Below, in pieces: positions 1 to 11,180 of a stretch of 64,000 nucleotides of DNA; the first letter of the stretch is position 1; each line of letters starts with the position of its first letter. Below the pieces are notes generated by a model. It searched no databases and was not told the DNA's origin. It saw nothing but the letters and a program-made list of their open reading frames with translations. A program made the position numbers and the translations under genes. The stretch covers positions 1,196,213 through 1,260,212 of the forward strand of contig JAJEKV010000083.1 in assembly GCA_021234155.1 (NCBI GenBank), written 5' to 3'. The DNA comes from Isoetes taiwanensis (taxonomy: Eukaryota; Streptophyta; Lycopodiopsida; Isoetales; Isoetaceae).

Positions 1-2
1 CA

Positions 3-644
3 GTGAGCAGGCCAGATATTGCTTTTGCAGCTGCACTTCTTAGTCGCTTTATGGCCACGCCCAGGAAATCTCATTGGCTTGCTGCCAAACGCGTTTTGGC
101 CTACTTAAGAGGTACATTAGATGAAGGTATTTTTTATGCTAAATCTTCAGATTCAAGGCTGCAGATTTATACTGATGCCGATTATGCAAACTGTTTAGAC
201 TCTAGGAAGTCTACTACAGGCATGGTTACGCAAGTTGGCCCAAATGTGATCACCTGGCTTAGCAAAAAGCAGTCCACTGTCTCTAAGAGCACAACTGAGG
301 CAGAAATAAAAGCATTAAGTACAGGAGTACAGGAAATGCTTTGGCTTAACACTCTATTTGCAGATTTGCATGTACCGCTATCACAAGTCACGCTGTATTG
401 TGACAATCGCAGTGCTATCGAGCTGACCAAAGATTACCGCTTCCACCCTAAGACAAAACACTTGGATGTTCTTCTATGTTTTGTTCGAGAACAGGTCCAG
501 CTCGGTACATGTTCCTTAACTCATTGCTCTTCTGATAACCAGGTTGCCGACGGCTTCACAAAACCACTTGTGGGTCAGAAATTCGTAAGGTTTAAGAAGG
601 CTTTGGGCATGATGAAGTATCAGCTGAAGGGAGAGAATGTCTAA
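3..644 (+). CDS. Copia polyprotein C-terminus: end of reverse transcriptase and RNase H
   Basis: The reading frame is open for 213 codons and ends at a stop at 642-644. It starts within the conserved copia sequence SRPDIAFAAALLSRF that links reverse transcriptase to RNase H. RNase H residues can be picked out: the first Asp in IYTDADYA, Glu in TTEAEIKA, Asp in YCDNRSAIEL, and the final Asp in VADGFTKPL. KTKHLDV matches the usual KTKHIDV motif. RNase H degrades the RNA strand during reverse transcription in the virus-like particle. No internal stop or frameshift is seen, so this part is better kept than the two other copia elements in the window. The rest of the polyprotein lies left of the window. 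Confidence 0.9.
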   Translation: MSRPDIAFAAALLSRFMATPRKSHWLAAKRVLAYLRGTLDEGIFYAKSSDSRLQIYTDADYANCLDSRKSTTGMVTQVGPNVITWLSKKQSTVSKSTTEAEIKALSTGVQEMLWLNTLFADLHVPLSQVTLYCDNRSAIELTKDYRFHPKTKHLDVLLCFVREQVQLGTCSLTHCSSDNQVADGFTKPLVGQKFVRFKKALGMMKYQLKGENV

Positions 645-746
645 CAGAATTTTCAGCTTTCTTCTTCATCAAGAAAACCAAACCATTCCCTTCCGTTTGT
701 TTTCTTTATGTTCTTGTCTTTTATCTCTCATATGTTTCAGAGGGAG

Positions 747-1075
747 TGTTAGATAATGTGAAACATATGGTCTAAAGTGACACGTGTCATCCTATCAGTG
801 TCACCATGTTGTGCATGGCACATTAGATTAAGCGTGTACTCTTTTGTACTGTAATTCAGTCAGGGCTTTCTTCAATAGAGTCGGTTCTTTGTGTCTCCTT
901 GTGTCGTATCTCTCCTTGTGTTCAGATCAATCAACCCTAATAGAATGTCTGATCAGGCTAGAGAAGAGTCAAGAGCCCTATGACGGGAAACCACCGCCTA
1001 AGATCCAAAGAGAGAATTCCATAACAGGCCTGGATCAGCGGATCTCCACCAACCTCAATTCATCATTCTAATAGA
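747..1075 (+). repeat. 3' LTR of the left-edge copia element
   Basis: The LTR starts with TG directly after the polypurine tract AGAGGGAG (739-746), as expected at the start of plus-strand DNA synthesis. The right border was not located: without the 5' LTR there is no second copy to compare, and no clear 5-bp target duplication could be assigned. Confidence 0.5.
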
Positions 1076-2335
1076 AGGTTTTTCTGTACCAGCCTCTCCC
1101 TCTTACCTGCAGTGATCATAGCCTATCAAGAGGCTTGTTAAAACCAAGTTTCCATTGTTTGTGAAGGGAGCGAAGTGCCCAATTTTGTGCTGGCAAGGGT
1201 TATCCAAGAGGTGCATCCAAGGACCGGACAGAAATAGAGAGGCTTCAAATATATTTCTCATTAAAAATGATCATAACATCTCTTCTTTGCAGCTAGACGA
1301 TGCACTCCAACTTCTGGCCTTTCTGTTCTACAGAAAATGCATCAGTTTGGTATCTTGCAGCAAGGTCAATGTAGACATCCACGGCTTGCTTTTAAATATT
1401 AATAGGTTGGCTGAGAAGGTGAAAAGGTGCTGGTTTGCAAAGATATCTCCTTATTAAGTGTCTTCAAGTGTTAGTTTCTTTCCTATAACCTTCCCCTGGC
1501 CATGACTTGGAGAAGTATCTAGATCTTGCCGGATCAATTGGTCCATGCCTTTTTAGAGTCTCTTTTACGCGCCAGGCTTATTGTGATATATGCTGCATCA
1601 ACATTATGGCAGGTAACTCCTGCAAACCCAATCCCATTGAGGCAGCCCTCCAATTCATGGAGGAAGGAAAATTACAAGGAGCAAGCCAACACTTAGCATT
1701 ATATCTCATGCAGAAAGAAATTATACAGTTGTAAAATTAGGCCCACGTGCCCCATCAAGAGCCGCCCTTGTATACAGGTGTTTACAGAGTAACTAATACA
1801 AAAAGACGTGATTCCATGCTGAGCTTTATCTCTCTTTGTTGGGCAACAGGCATCTAATCTCGCCGCCGTATGGTTGAGGTGGTAGGCAGAGATGTGGAGT
1901 TGAATCTTTGTGTATCATACAGAAATAATCATAAAGCTGATCCCCTTTTGGTTCAAACGGGCCAGCCTAACATGTCTTCCAAGCTTTGTAGCCTCCTTTA
2001 AACTCTGTAGCCCCCTTTATTTTGGATCTAAATCTTTCTGGACCATCTCATCCGAGCTCAAAAGGAGTAACCATGGAAGTGTCTAGAGGAAGAAAGTGGA
2101 CAGTAAAGGAAAAACATAGGCAGTCCTTAATAGAGAAAACAAGTCTGTCATCACTTTATATTTTGAGCCCGTGGCCAAGAAGACGAAAGGTTCTTGATTT
2201 CATCGTTTTAGTTTTTCTTTTTTCATTTTTAAGCAATATCTCTAGGAGGCTGCAAATGCGCCGCTAGCTGGACATGATTGGTGTCTATTTGGTCTCATAG
2301 ACCCAAGTGATCTCGCGTAGACGTTAATGTAATCT

Positions 2336-2360
2336 TTCCTTCTTTCTTTCTTTCTTTCTT
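2336..2360. repeat. TTTC microsatellite
   Basis: Simple TTTC tetranucleotide run inside the presumed SEC5 intron. A similar run lies at 6819-6850. Confidence 0.85.
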
Positions 2361-2645
2361 CAGCAGTTCTCACTTTCTTTTGTATTCTCCATCCTCCATG
2401 TCGGATGAATTATTCAGCAAATCATTCATCTTTTATCCAGGCTTCAGGGGTCTGAGTATCTTTACATGTCTACCTTCATAGTTGGACAGGGAGCAAATTG
2501 TTAGCCTTGACAATGGTACATTTGACCATTTCTCTAAGCCCAACCTTTCTGCTGCAATCAAGTTTTTGCCTCGTTCCAGGGTGAGTGGGTGGCTTGCATG
2601 TGTCCCTTATGAACAAAAGGTCCACAAATCGGACACATTTCTGAA

Positions 2646-2947
2646 TGCACTTACTTTTGGCCCCTGAGGTAAGGATACAATGGCATTCTTAGCAACATAT
2701 AGAGGCTTCTTGCAGCTGGTTCTGAAGTTTTCTTTGATTTGTTTCATACTCCAATAAATGGTGTCTTTCATATTGCTGGTGGATAATGCGATCTTTCTAA
2801 ACAAGGGTTATGCACTTACTTTCGGTCGCTGAGATAAGAATACAATAGCATTCTTAGCAACATATGGAAGCTTCTTGCAACTGGTTCTGAAGTTCTTTGA
2901 TTTATTTCATACTCCAAAAAATGGTGTATTTCATATTGCTGGTGGAT
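2646..2947. repeat. Two-copy tandem duplication, about 165-bp offset
   Basis: The block starting TGCACTTACTTTTGG at 2646 recurs at 2811 as TGCACTTACTTTCGG. Both copies continue through a shared run ending ATATTGCTGGTGGAT near 2786 and 2947, with substitutions and small indels. The copies have diverged, so the duplication is not recent. On the - strand both contain a good splice-donor-like AAA/GTAAGT, but no recognisable exon precedes it. Confidence 0.8.
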
Positions 2948-3515
2948 GCCAATTTCATCAATTCTGCCTTGCGTTCTCCAATGCCAAAGTTAAGTTTCTT
3001 AGTTGTTTGTCCAGAAGATCCAGCCTCCTTGCCAGGCACTTCCTGATCCAAGCCAGTTCCCCTGCTGAGATTTCCAGGACTGTGAGAATCGGCATGAAAA
3101 TTTGGTAGATGCAAAATCGACCTTTGTGGGGTAATTCCTGCCATTCCTGTGTGTCTCCACAAGAATTGTTAGTGTAAACAGGCCAGGTTGGCTCACAGAT
3201 GGCCGACAAGACATATGGCAATAATTATATTGGTAATATAAGTGGCCAAGATGGAATTAACACATAGTCAATCAAGTTCAAAGCAGCTGCATCATCTGGG
3301 GCTCCTTTCTGTTGCCAGGGTCAGTGTCAAAAAGATCGAAAGTTCAGAATTCGTGCAGTTAAAAGAAAACAGAGAGCATGCCACATGCTAAAATTAGAAA
3401 AGCTTCGAATAATTTGTGCTATGTCTATCCTTTTTATATGCACTTTGTTCATGGCAAACGCATGCATGACAAAAAAAATACCGCCAAACTATAATGAACC
3501 AAAAGAGATGCCTAC

Positions 3516-6500
3516 CAGCACTGGGAGGTAAGCAGTCCTTTTCTTCAAGTACAATGCAGACTTTAAAAATCTCACCCAAAGCCTCCCTCATATATGGACG
3601 TGTTGCACTCGCATCCGCAAGTCCTAAACTGGCAGTTTGGACCTGTTTGAAGACAATATATTAGCATAATAAACTAACCTTCAATGTGCTACGTTTTATA
3701 TAATCTGCAGTTTACATCGACCACCTATTTTGGTGTATAAATGTTAACTGTTCAATCTTGTCTGTTTTGATAGCTAATAGGAATCTACTTTGGTGGAGTA
3801 TGGCAGGGTAATTTCGGTATAGAATTGGACAAGAAAAGACAGCAATCCCCTTGTTCTTTCCTTTCTTTCAACCCTGGCTTATGATCCTTGGCACTGCCTC
3901 AAGTGAAAAGAAAAAGCTCAGACATCACTTAATTATATCCCAAAATGTTCCTGGAAAATTGGGGTCTCAAACGTTTACAAAGGCCATTCTCCCGATATAC
4001 AGAAGAAATTGAATTTGGATGGCAGAAAATTGGCAGCTCCGCTTGATTTGTAGATAATTAAGCAATGGCCAAACAATGGTGTCTATGACAAGTATGATTT
4101 TATCTACTGTAAGTGCAACCTATGTTATACATACCACCATTTTGCTGAAAACCATGGTATTCAGCAATCTTTCTTTATGCTTAAATGAGAAGAATAATTT
4201 GCTACTAGTCTGGCCATAACTTGATGCAAGCCCAATGCATTCCTGTTTGAAACCAGCTGCCAAGTTTTCTTAAGCCAGTTAAGTTCAAAGCATGTAGCAT
4301 GGTAGGAGTTGGTCAATGGTGATTGAGCCCTTACAAACTGACATGGACAATAACCAATATAGAGCTGAATTATTATGACCCAGTATGCTCAAATCTCGAG
4401 GCATTGGCATGTTTGCTAAAATGTACAAGGGTTATGTCAGAAAATTGTTTCTAGCATGCTTGTGCACATGTAATTATCAAATCAAGTGCACTTAAGGACA
4501 AGACATGCAATGAACTTACTTTCGAATCATATAGCAATATGATTCCGTGAACCATTGCAATGACTTCCTCCAAAGAGTGTGCAGTATATGTCAAATCTTC
4601 AGTTTGATCCTGAGCATAATAATCTTGATTCTCTTTTCCTCTAATGCCAAATGCATCTGTTGCTGATCCTCGAGAAACCTAATAATCCAAAACAAGTCAA
4701 AGATATATATCACCAGTTATGCTTTTCCAAATAAACTCACTTACTTTTGCAAACTTGCCATTAAATACAGAGAGTGCTAGCCGCCAAAAATTTGGGACAT
4801 ATCGCACAATAACAGTTGACAATCTGCGTATCAGCCTTCCCAAAAGAGCATCTGATTCATCGCCAGACAATTCCCTTACATAAGCCTCTCCATACTCCTT
4901 GTCTTGATCTCCCATGAGGATAGATAGATCGACAGCCTTGAGCAAACAGCCAACAACAAAGCATAATGAACATTGTGTCCAAAACCAAAAACGAAAAAAA
5001 AATTAAGGATTGACTCCATTGCAGTTGGCATACAGTGCTTTGTGATTCTTTCTGAAGCTGCTTCCACCGCGCATCAGATTGGACCTTCTCTCTAACCCGG
5101 CTATATAAAGCATCCACATGGGTCTCATATTCTATAACACAGCTTTCAATAAGCCCTCTGATTCGACGGTCCTGGAAATTGTATTAGACACTGATTTACT
5201 TTAACTTCCCGTGAATAAAACAAAGTAATTGTCATACATCTGAAAACCTGCAAAAATGCCTCACCTGGATGCTGAGATAATGCCAAATTGGATCTGAATC
5301 TGGTTCAAGCTCCAAAAGTAATCGTATAGTATTTTCAAGCTAAGAAAGAAAAACAGAAAAATCGTCAACCTACACAATCATGGGAATGTTTCACTTATCT
5401 TTATAGAACTAAACATGCTTCCATGGAGGTTATAAGTGCTGACAACACTGCACATCTATCTGATAACATTTCGTCCATATATTATGATGACATGTAATTT
5501 AAGTCTAGTTAGTCAATCAGATTCCTTTGATGTGGTAAAGGGCTGACATCTGGCCCCTTGTACCAGTTAACTTTTGTCCTTTGAGGGTTACCATCCCATT
5601 TTGTTAACATTTACTAGAGTCTACAGACACACAGGTCTATGAGATGAAAATATGCACATGACTTATGATTTAGCTCTCCTGCTATAAGTGTGCCAAATAG
5701 TGTCGCACATCACAAAGCAATAGAGTCAAACCTAAACCCTCCTGTTTGTATAGCTTTTAGCTACCAATCTAGAGATATGTAGATGCAATGCCATCCAAAC
5801 GAAATTTTGTCCTGTATACCCATTTTGCTTCTACCACATTGATATATTTTGACCATTGAACAAGTTTCTATCGTTTGCTGTGCTAAACATGCAAAATTCT
5901 ACATCCATCGCCATAAGCCCCAGCTTGTGATTAGCTGCCTGCTCATAATTCTAAAAAAGAATACTTGTATAGTTAACCGGGAGGAGGGGTTGAAGCTTAA
6001 ATGAAGCTTATAGATCTTCTAAGAATATACCCAATAGAGCAGAAGAAACAACCATTTAGATATTGGTGCACTTTGTTATTCCAGAGCTCTAAAATGCATG
6101 CCATAAAGCAATAGATCTTTTTTTGTTTTCTTGCAAGCTGCCTCCTTAAATTATTATGTTTTTCCTCGCTGATCACTTTAATTTCTTGAACATTGCTAAC
6201 GTCACTCCCTTGAAATCAGACTCCCGTTCTTTATTGAATCCTCAATTACATTGTCATCCTCATCCTTTAGTGAGAAAAAAAGATCGTATGCCGCCTTGGG
6301 CATGTTTGAGCTACACGTATAACACATCATAACGTGTTGGACCTGTACAGTGGCAATGATATCTTCCCCTTCTATATGCAGGGCAATAAAGATGATATGT
6401 TTCTTCACTCAGCCATATTTCCTGTCCTCGCGGTTAATATCAATGCCAATCTCCAGCTGCTGAGATGATATCACCTTGTTGAAATTCAATATCTAGATCC

Positions 6501-6818
6501 CCAGGTTTGTCAGCTGAAATGTTCCAGAAGTTCTCCTTATTGAACCTTCTCTTTATGGACATAGGATTTACCCATGTATTTGAGACATAAAGCTGCTCCA
6601 AATCATAATGTGAGTATAATGCCGAACCTTATCCATTGAAAAGGCCATGGAGCTAGATGCGTGCATATGTCGATCACTGAGCAGTATGGCAGCAACGGAT
6701 CAAGAACTCAGAACCTATGTACAAAGTGACCAAATAGCATTATGTTTATGTTTTTCTTTCTGAGGAGGATGATGCCCTAACAGGTCTTGTAGATGGTCTT
6801 TAATAGACATTTATAGAC

Positions 6819-6850
<32 letters not shown>

Positions 6851-9800
6851 AGAGACCTTTTTTCCGATCCACAAACATCTTAAATATAAAAACGAAGCTT
6901 ACTTGAGAAAGTTCCACATCGCGGATCCTCCATATATTTGTAAAGGATATCTTTCAATTCCTGGACAACTTTTTCCACTTCTTCAAAAAACTTTTTTAAA
7001 ATGCTTATCTGCATGAAAATTAAAAAAAGTCAAGATGTTAATTAAAGGTAATATCTCATTACAAAACCTATAGTTGCTTTCCATAAACCAATCTTATCGA
7101 ACCATGGTTTGAACATCCATTTTCCCATGCAACATATACCCTTTGACCAACACGCAACTCTTTTAACACGTCTTTAATTAGGATAGCATTGTTACCACAA
7201 TTCAACCATACTCCTTTAAAAATGGTCCTACTTGCCTTCAAGCTGATTAATGCATATACCTCTCAAAAAGAAAGGGTGTAAACAAACACTCTATGAGAAA
7301 TATTGTTAAGGTACACTAAGATGATAAATCAGCAACCGTTTCTGACTCACATGCGATGGCAGAACAATTGACTTTGCTTTCTTATATTCTCTAACGGCCA
7401 TATCATACTCTCCTTTTGCAATGTTTGAGCGGATTGTACTTGGAAGATTGAAGAGTGTCCTAAAGCGCTGTAGCATTCCTTGCACGGAACGTATTCGTTC
7501 TGTTTGTGCCTGTGAGCACAAACATAATAGAAGTTCAGGCCATGTTAGACAAATGAAGGAAACAATGCACAGTACATAGCATGACCCACCTGGCGCTCAA
7601 GTAGGGGACCAAAAGCTCGTTTAGCTACTGCATCCACATCTTGGATTGCACTATACAGATTCCTCGTGCCAGAACCATTTGGATCTGATTCAATTTGCTG
7701 CAACTTCGAATGTATATCTACAAATTTGCCATGCATGATTATTATTGAGGCGCCGATCCAAAAGCAACATTGCAATCATATACACCTCTAGATGTTACTA
7801 AAATGCAATGTTTTGTTAAGAACTAATCATATTGCCTAGGACTAAGATAAGATTCTCAGTGACAAGATGGCCCTGTAAGAGTATGATATTAAGAAATAAA
7901 TTTGAAATTACATTTGTTGAAGTAGATCAATATTGGCTGCTGTATCGGCTTTGCCCTGCTTACTCCTCAAAGACAATTTATCAATACATTGAATAATATA
8001 CTTTCCTCCAGGAGTTCCCAAAAATAAATAATAAACTTGAAAATCCAGCTTACTAATTCTATTGCAGATTAGTATCATCAAGGAAACTCTTGTAGCATAC
8101 CGTCAATAGTGTTTTTACAGGAAATGAAGCAGTCAAAATTTTCTTTCACGAGCCTTTTGAGTTGTTGCTTCCGATTTTGCAAGTCTTCCTTCAAAGCAGA
8201 ATCACCAGCTTCTAGTTCAGCAGCAGAAGTGTTTTGATGGATCCGAGCTAAGAAAAACTTTGGATCAAAAGTTTCCGAGTAGTAAATGACCTTCTCTGTT
8301 GACAGTAACAAACAGAAATTATCCTTGTGTTCTAGTTATAAGGTGCCTACTTTATGCCCATCAGAAAGGCAGCCTGATATATATGCCTTTTAGAAAACTT
8401 GTACTTTCATTGCATCTTAAAACTGACACTCAAAAACTTGCCTCTCAAGGCATGATCTCTGACTATTTGTGTACTTTGTTGTGATGGTGACGGTAATGCA
8501 TCATTTCCTCGAGCTCCACCAGCAGTTGGAATCAAAGTGAGAGCTCTAATGTCTATGACACTGTCAACAACTGCGACAAGGTTATTTATGTATTTCATTT
8601 GATGAAGAGGAGAAACAGCATGTGAATGTATTCCATATGACAGAGGATGGTTACAAATAAAAAATCATTGAGCATTTCAAATTATCACTTCAGTTCTGAA
8701 ATCAAGCAGGTGAGTAATGCAAACTCCTGCCCTAGCTCATGATGGTTTGCATGTGAATCTTACTTACCCATCGTATCTGCATGTTATGTATCGTATTCTT
8801 ACTTAAGAGATGGTAGAGATGGAACATAACAAAGGATGGTTTATTTAAGACTTCGTGCATTTATCTATATAGTTTTTTGAATGTATCTCCCTTTACTTCT
8901 TTAAGCATGTGAAAAGAAAATCTCCCCCAAAGTTAGACAACACTGGCTTTGGACACATAACATGAAGTCAAGAAGCCTTACGAGTTCAGATGAATGAATG
9001 TGTATAAACAAGACAGAGCAGATACTCTCCCTAAATTTAATATATCATGCAGCTACAGACGGAGATTATGTTTAATCTCGGCAAAAGTGCAGACCCCTTC
9101 GCATGCTTCTAGCAAGCTGGCTTTCCAACGGAAAAATGATTGTCTGTTTGCTTACAAATCTCCATGCATGTCCCCTAGAATTTAAACGGCCTCTAGTAGC
9201 AAATGAAATAAATGTTTATTGCTTATCAAGCTGTGGAAATTACTACTTCCACTTGTTCCAAAATGTGAAAGCTTCCATTCTAATTGAGAACATGTATATG
9301 TCTGAATTATTTGAACCTGGAGAGCCTCTGCAGCACTGTGTTTATCAACAGGCAACAGGAGATTTCGGGATGCAACTGCAAATTGGCATTCTTTCCTTTA
9401 CGTATTTTTTATTTCAATGTTCCCGGTAATATTCACCCGGTGAAATTCAATCTCAAGTAGAGCTACTGACCCAAGACCAAGTGGATCAACCAAATCTTCT
9501 CCTCGAGGAAGAGGCTCGGCAATGAGAGTGGTCCCACGCGCCAGATGAACACTTTTTTTCAAACGACCCACATTTGCTATTGGTGCTGCCCTCGTTTCTC
9601 GGATCTCTCGGACTCTTCGAGAGAGCTGCAAAGTTGAGATAGACAACATGGGCACAGATCTCTTTGCATCCCTGCTTTTAAAATCATAAATCCCCACTAG
9701 AAACTCATTACAGATTACATACCTCGTCCTCATCAACCATCTTCCAGTTCTTAGGCTCTCCATCGGCCTCATCCCACTCAAGGTCACTGAAATCATCCAA

Positions 9801-10092
9801 TTCTTCGGAAACTCTAGTCTTGGGCTTTTGGGCAGCTGGAATTGGCCTGGAATCTTCATCAGAAGAAATACTTAGCAATTCTTCTTCCGATTCTTCATCT
9901 GGAGGGGGGAGGAGGGGGGGCTGCTTTTGGAGGCGGCCTTGTTGGGGGGCGCCTAGAAGGAGGACCCATGCCAGAAACCAATGGTGGTGGCTGGCTTGGT
10001 GGGCGACTATAATTTGTATCCCTGCGCGCCTGATCAGCTAGAGCCCGTTGTAGAAGCTCCTCCTCCTCCTGATCGTCGTCTTCGCTAGACAT
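3516..10092 (-). CDS. SEC5: Exocyst complex component SEC5, first 12 exons (3' part outside window)
   Basis: SEC5 is a core subunit of the exocyst, which tethers secretory vesicles at the plasma membrane. Exons on the - strand: 10092-9723, 9625-9471, 8560-8442, 8295-8101, 7717-7590, 7509-7351, 7008-6903, 5339-5265, 5171-5034, 4936-4745, 4678-4520, 3642-3516. Intron phases agree throughout and all introns are GT-AG except the third. The start at 10092 opens an acidic stretch (MSSEDDDQEEEELLQRAL) followed by a proline-rich run, as in other plant SEC5 proteins. Recognised blocks include RRVREIRETRAAPIANVG (exon 2), QGMLQRFRTLFNLPSTIR (exon 6), LLLELEPDSDPIWHYL (exon 8) and IRRLSTVIVRYVPNFWRLAL (exon 10). 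About 640 codons are present, roughly 60% of the usual 1,050-1,100. Two single-base insertions break the frame, in exon 1 and exon 7. The gene may be intact with assembly errors, or a young pseudogene. Confidence 0.9.
5345..6902. other. Long SEC5 intron 7
   Basis: This intron of about 1.56 kb, between exons 7 and 8, holds a TTTC microsatellite at 6819-6850. The open frame at 6202-6408 has no recognisable domain. No inserted element with clear ends was found. Confidence 0.7.
6903..6925 (-). other. SEC5: Frameshift in SEC5 exon 7
   Basis: Exon 7 is 106 bases although both flanking introns are phase 0. Reading CCG, then skipping one C, then GAT GTG GAA restores the order EDP-DVELSQ-LENT, which has the same length as the family sequence (EDP, six residues, LENT). 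A single extra base is the simplest explanation. Confidence 0.75.
8296..8441 (-). other. SEC5: GC-AG intron of SEC5 (intron 3)
   Basis: Exon 3 ends with TTGAGAG and the intron starts GCAAGT instead of GT. The acceptor is CAACAG at 8301-8296. Joining 8442 to 8295 gives LREKVIYYSE, matching the conserved plant SEC5 block LREK-YFSE. No GT donor nearby keeps the frame and the conserved residues. GCAAGT is the usual form of the minor GC donor class. Confidence 0.8.
9895..9930 (-). other. SEC5: Frameshift in SEC5 exon 1, proline-rich run
   Basis: Upstream codons read in one frame through KAAPPPPPSR and then meet TGA at 9897-9895. Downstream codons DEESEEELLSISS, typical of plant SEC5, are in the next frame. 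Exon 1 is 370 bases, one more than a multiple of three. The shift falls in a G-rich run on the + strand (9901-9920), where homopolymer length errors are common. Confidence 0.8.
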
Positions 10093-10980
10093 GTTTTCGT
10101 CCCTGCGCAATCCGAGATCCGACTAGTAGTATAATAATGGTCCTTCCTTGGTTTAACTTTTTCTCCTTCGAGGAAATGTTTTCCACCGTGTTTTATTTTG
10201 AACGGTTGTAAAAAAGGAATAGTTTGGTGGCTAGCTTGAATGAGATCCTAGAAACTTTTTAGTTCCATCCAACCATGCTCGAGCTAACAATCCATGCTGG
10301 TTAGGTTGATCCTCATCAAGAGTAGAACATACAAACGAGTCGAGTTGTGCCTATACATAAGCAGGAGAACTAAAAGCCCAAATATATAATTGTGAGCAGT
10401 CTATTTGCTAAATTATATGTGAGTCTACTTGAACATAAGATCCTAAGATGGGAAGAACAAAATGGAACAGGGCAAAAGAGCAAGCAAGCTTTAAGCCAAA
10501 AAACCTATGCTAGACCATTTGTTAAATTTTAAAGCAAATGTGGATGCCATAAAAAAGACACCAAAATTTCCTCTTTTTGTGGATCGGACTAAGATGTTTG
10601 ACATGGGGAGGTTGGAAGAAATTGATATGCTAAGTGAACTGAGAAATGCTATTGCTGCATGCAAGGTGATAACCAAACAACACTTTTAAGGGAGCCACCG
10701 AAAAAACATGTATAAACTTTCAATGAAAATACCGAATAGGTTTGTAGTGCATCCAAGCCTATAAGATTAATAAGCATCAACAATACATCCCTATGCACAA
10801 GTATCCCCATAGCTACTCAATCGAGGTCCAAAGCAAAAGTTGCACTGCTATGTAGTTGAATGCCCCACTAGTGCATGAATGTTGCAGTTCTACTCCATTC
10901 TTCAAAAAACAAATGTTATACTTTCTATATTGGTACAATCTGCCATTTAGATATCTTTCAATATTAATTTCTATGTCTTG
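10093..10980. other. SEC5 5' flank and unassigned sequence
   Basis: The SEC5 promoter should lie just right of 10092, but no TATA box or other regulatory site stands out. The 60-codon open frame at 10507-10689 (+) is not recognised; it could belong to the CACTA remnant that follows. Confidence 0.4.
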
Positions 10981-11180
10981 CAGGCAAGATTCTACACATC
11001 AATGTGGGCATATGGACAACATTTTCGAGTCATGCACACTGACCAGACTAGAGTATCATTTGATAGTGGTATTGTGGCATGCTTTGAGCAGAAATGTCAA
11101 GCTTCTGCTAGTGACAATCAACCATTGAAAAGCGACCTTACTTATGTTGGTCAAATAACAGATATTGTTGAAGTGGATTT
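10981..11180 (+). pseudogene. CACTA (EnSpm) element fragment with a DUF4216-like domain
   Basis: The translation FYTSMWAYGQHFRV, then DSGIVACFEQKC, then LTYVGQITDIVEVDF, follows the pattern of the DUF4216 region that sits next to TNP2-type CACTA transposases in plants: an aromatic WA-G-HFR motif, a DSG motif, and a Y-G-I--I-E-D motif. A splice-acceptor-like TTGCAG precedes the fragment. Coding similarity stops exactly where the gypsy-like LTR begins at 11181, which suggests that the LTR element landed inside this domain. No transposase catalytic domain is present. This is a remnant. Confidence 0.6.

Larger units (their letters stand above)
1..1075 (+). mobile_element. 3' end of a Ty1/copia retrotransposon, cut by the window edge
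   Basis: This is the tail of a copia element on the + strand: an open reading frame for the RNase H end of the polyprotein, a purine-rich tract at 739-746, then an LTR that begins TGTTAGATAATG at 747. The LTR's right border is not certain because the 5' LTR is outside the window; the stated end is an estimate. The element lies in the opposite direction to SEC5, and probably inside one of its introns, because SEC5 coding sequence stops at 3516 with its 3' half still missing. Confidence 0.8.
1076..3515. other. Non-coding stretch, probably SEC5 intron
   Basis: Nothing here was recognised as coding. I looked on the - strand for the SEC5 exon that should follow the donor at 3515 and found none. 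The stretch holds a TTTC microsatellite at 2336-2360 and a two-copy tandem duplication at 2646-2947. Short open frames on both strands have no recognisable domain. Confidence 0.5.

Noticed and set aside
1-3515. Remaining 3' exons of SEC5
   Set aside because: I searched the - strand for the expected exon with the LRLCSWMR-type and WVPVS-type blocks and found none, so these exons must lie outside the window or be lost.
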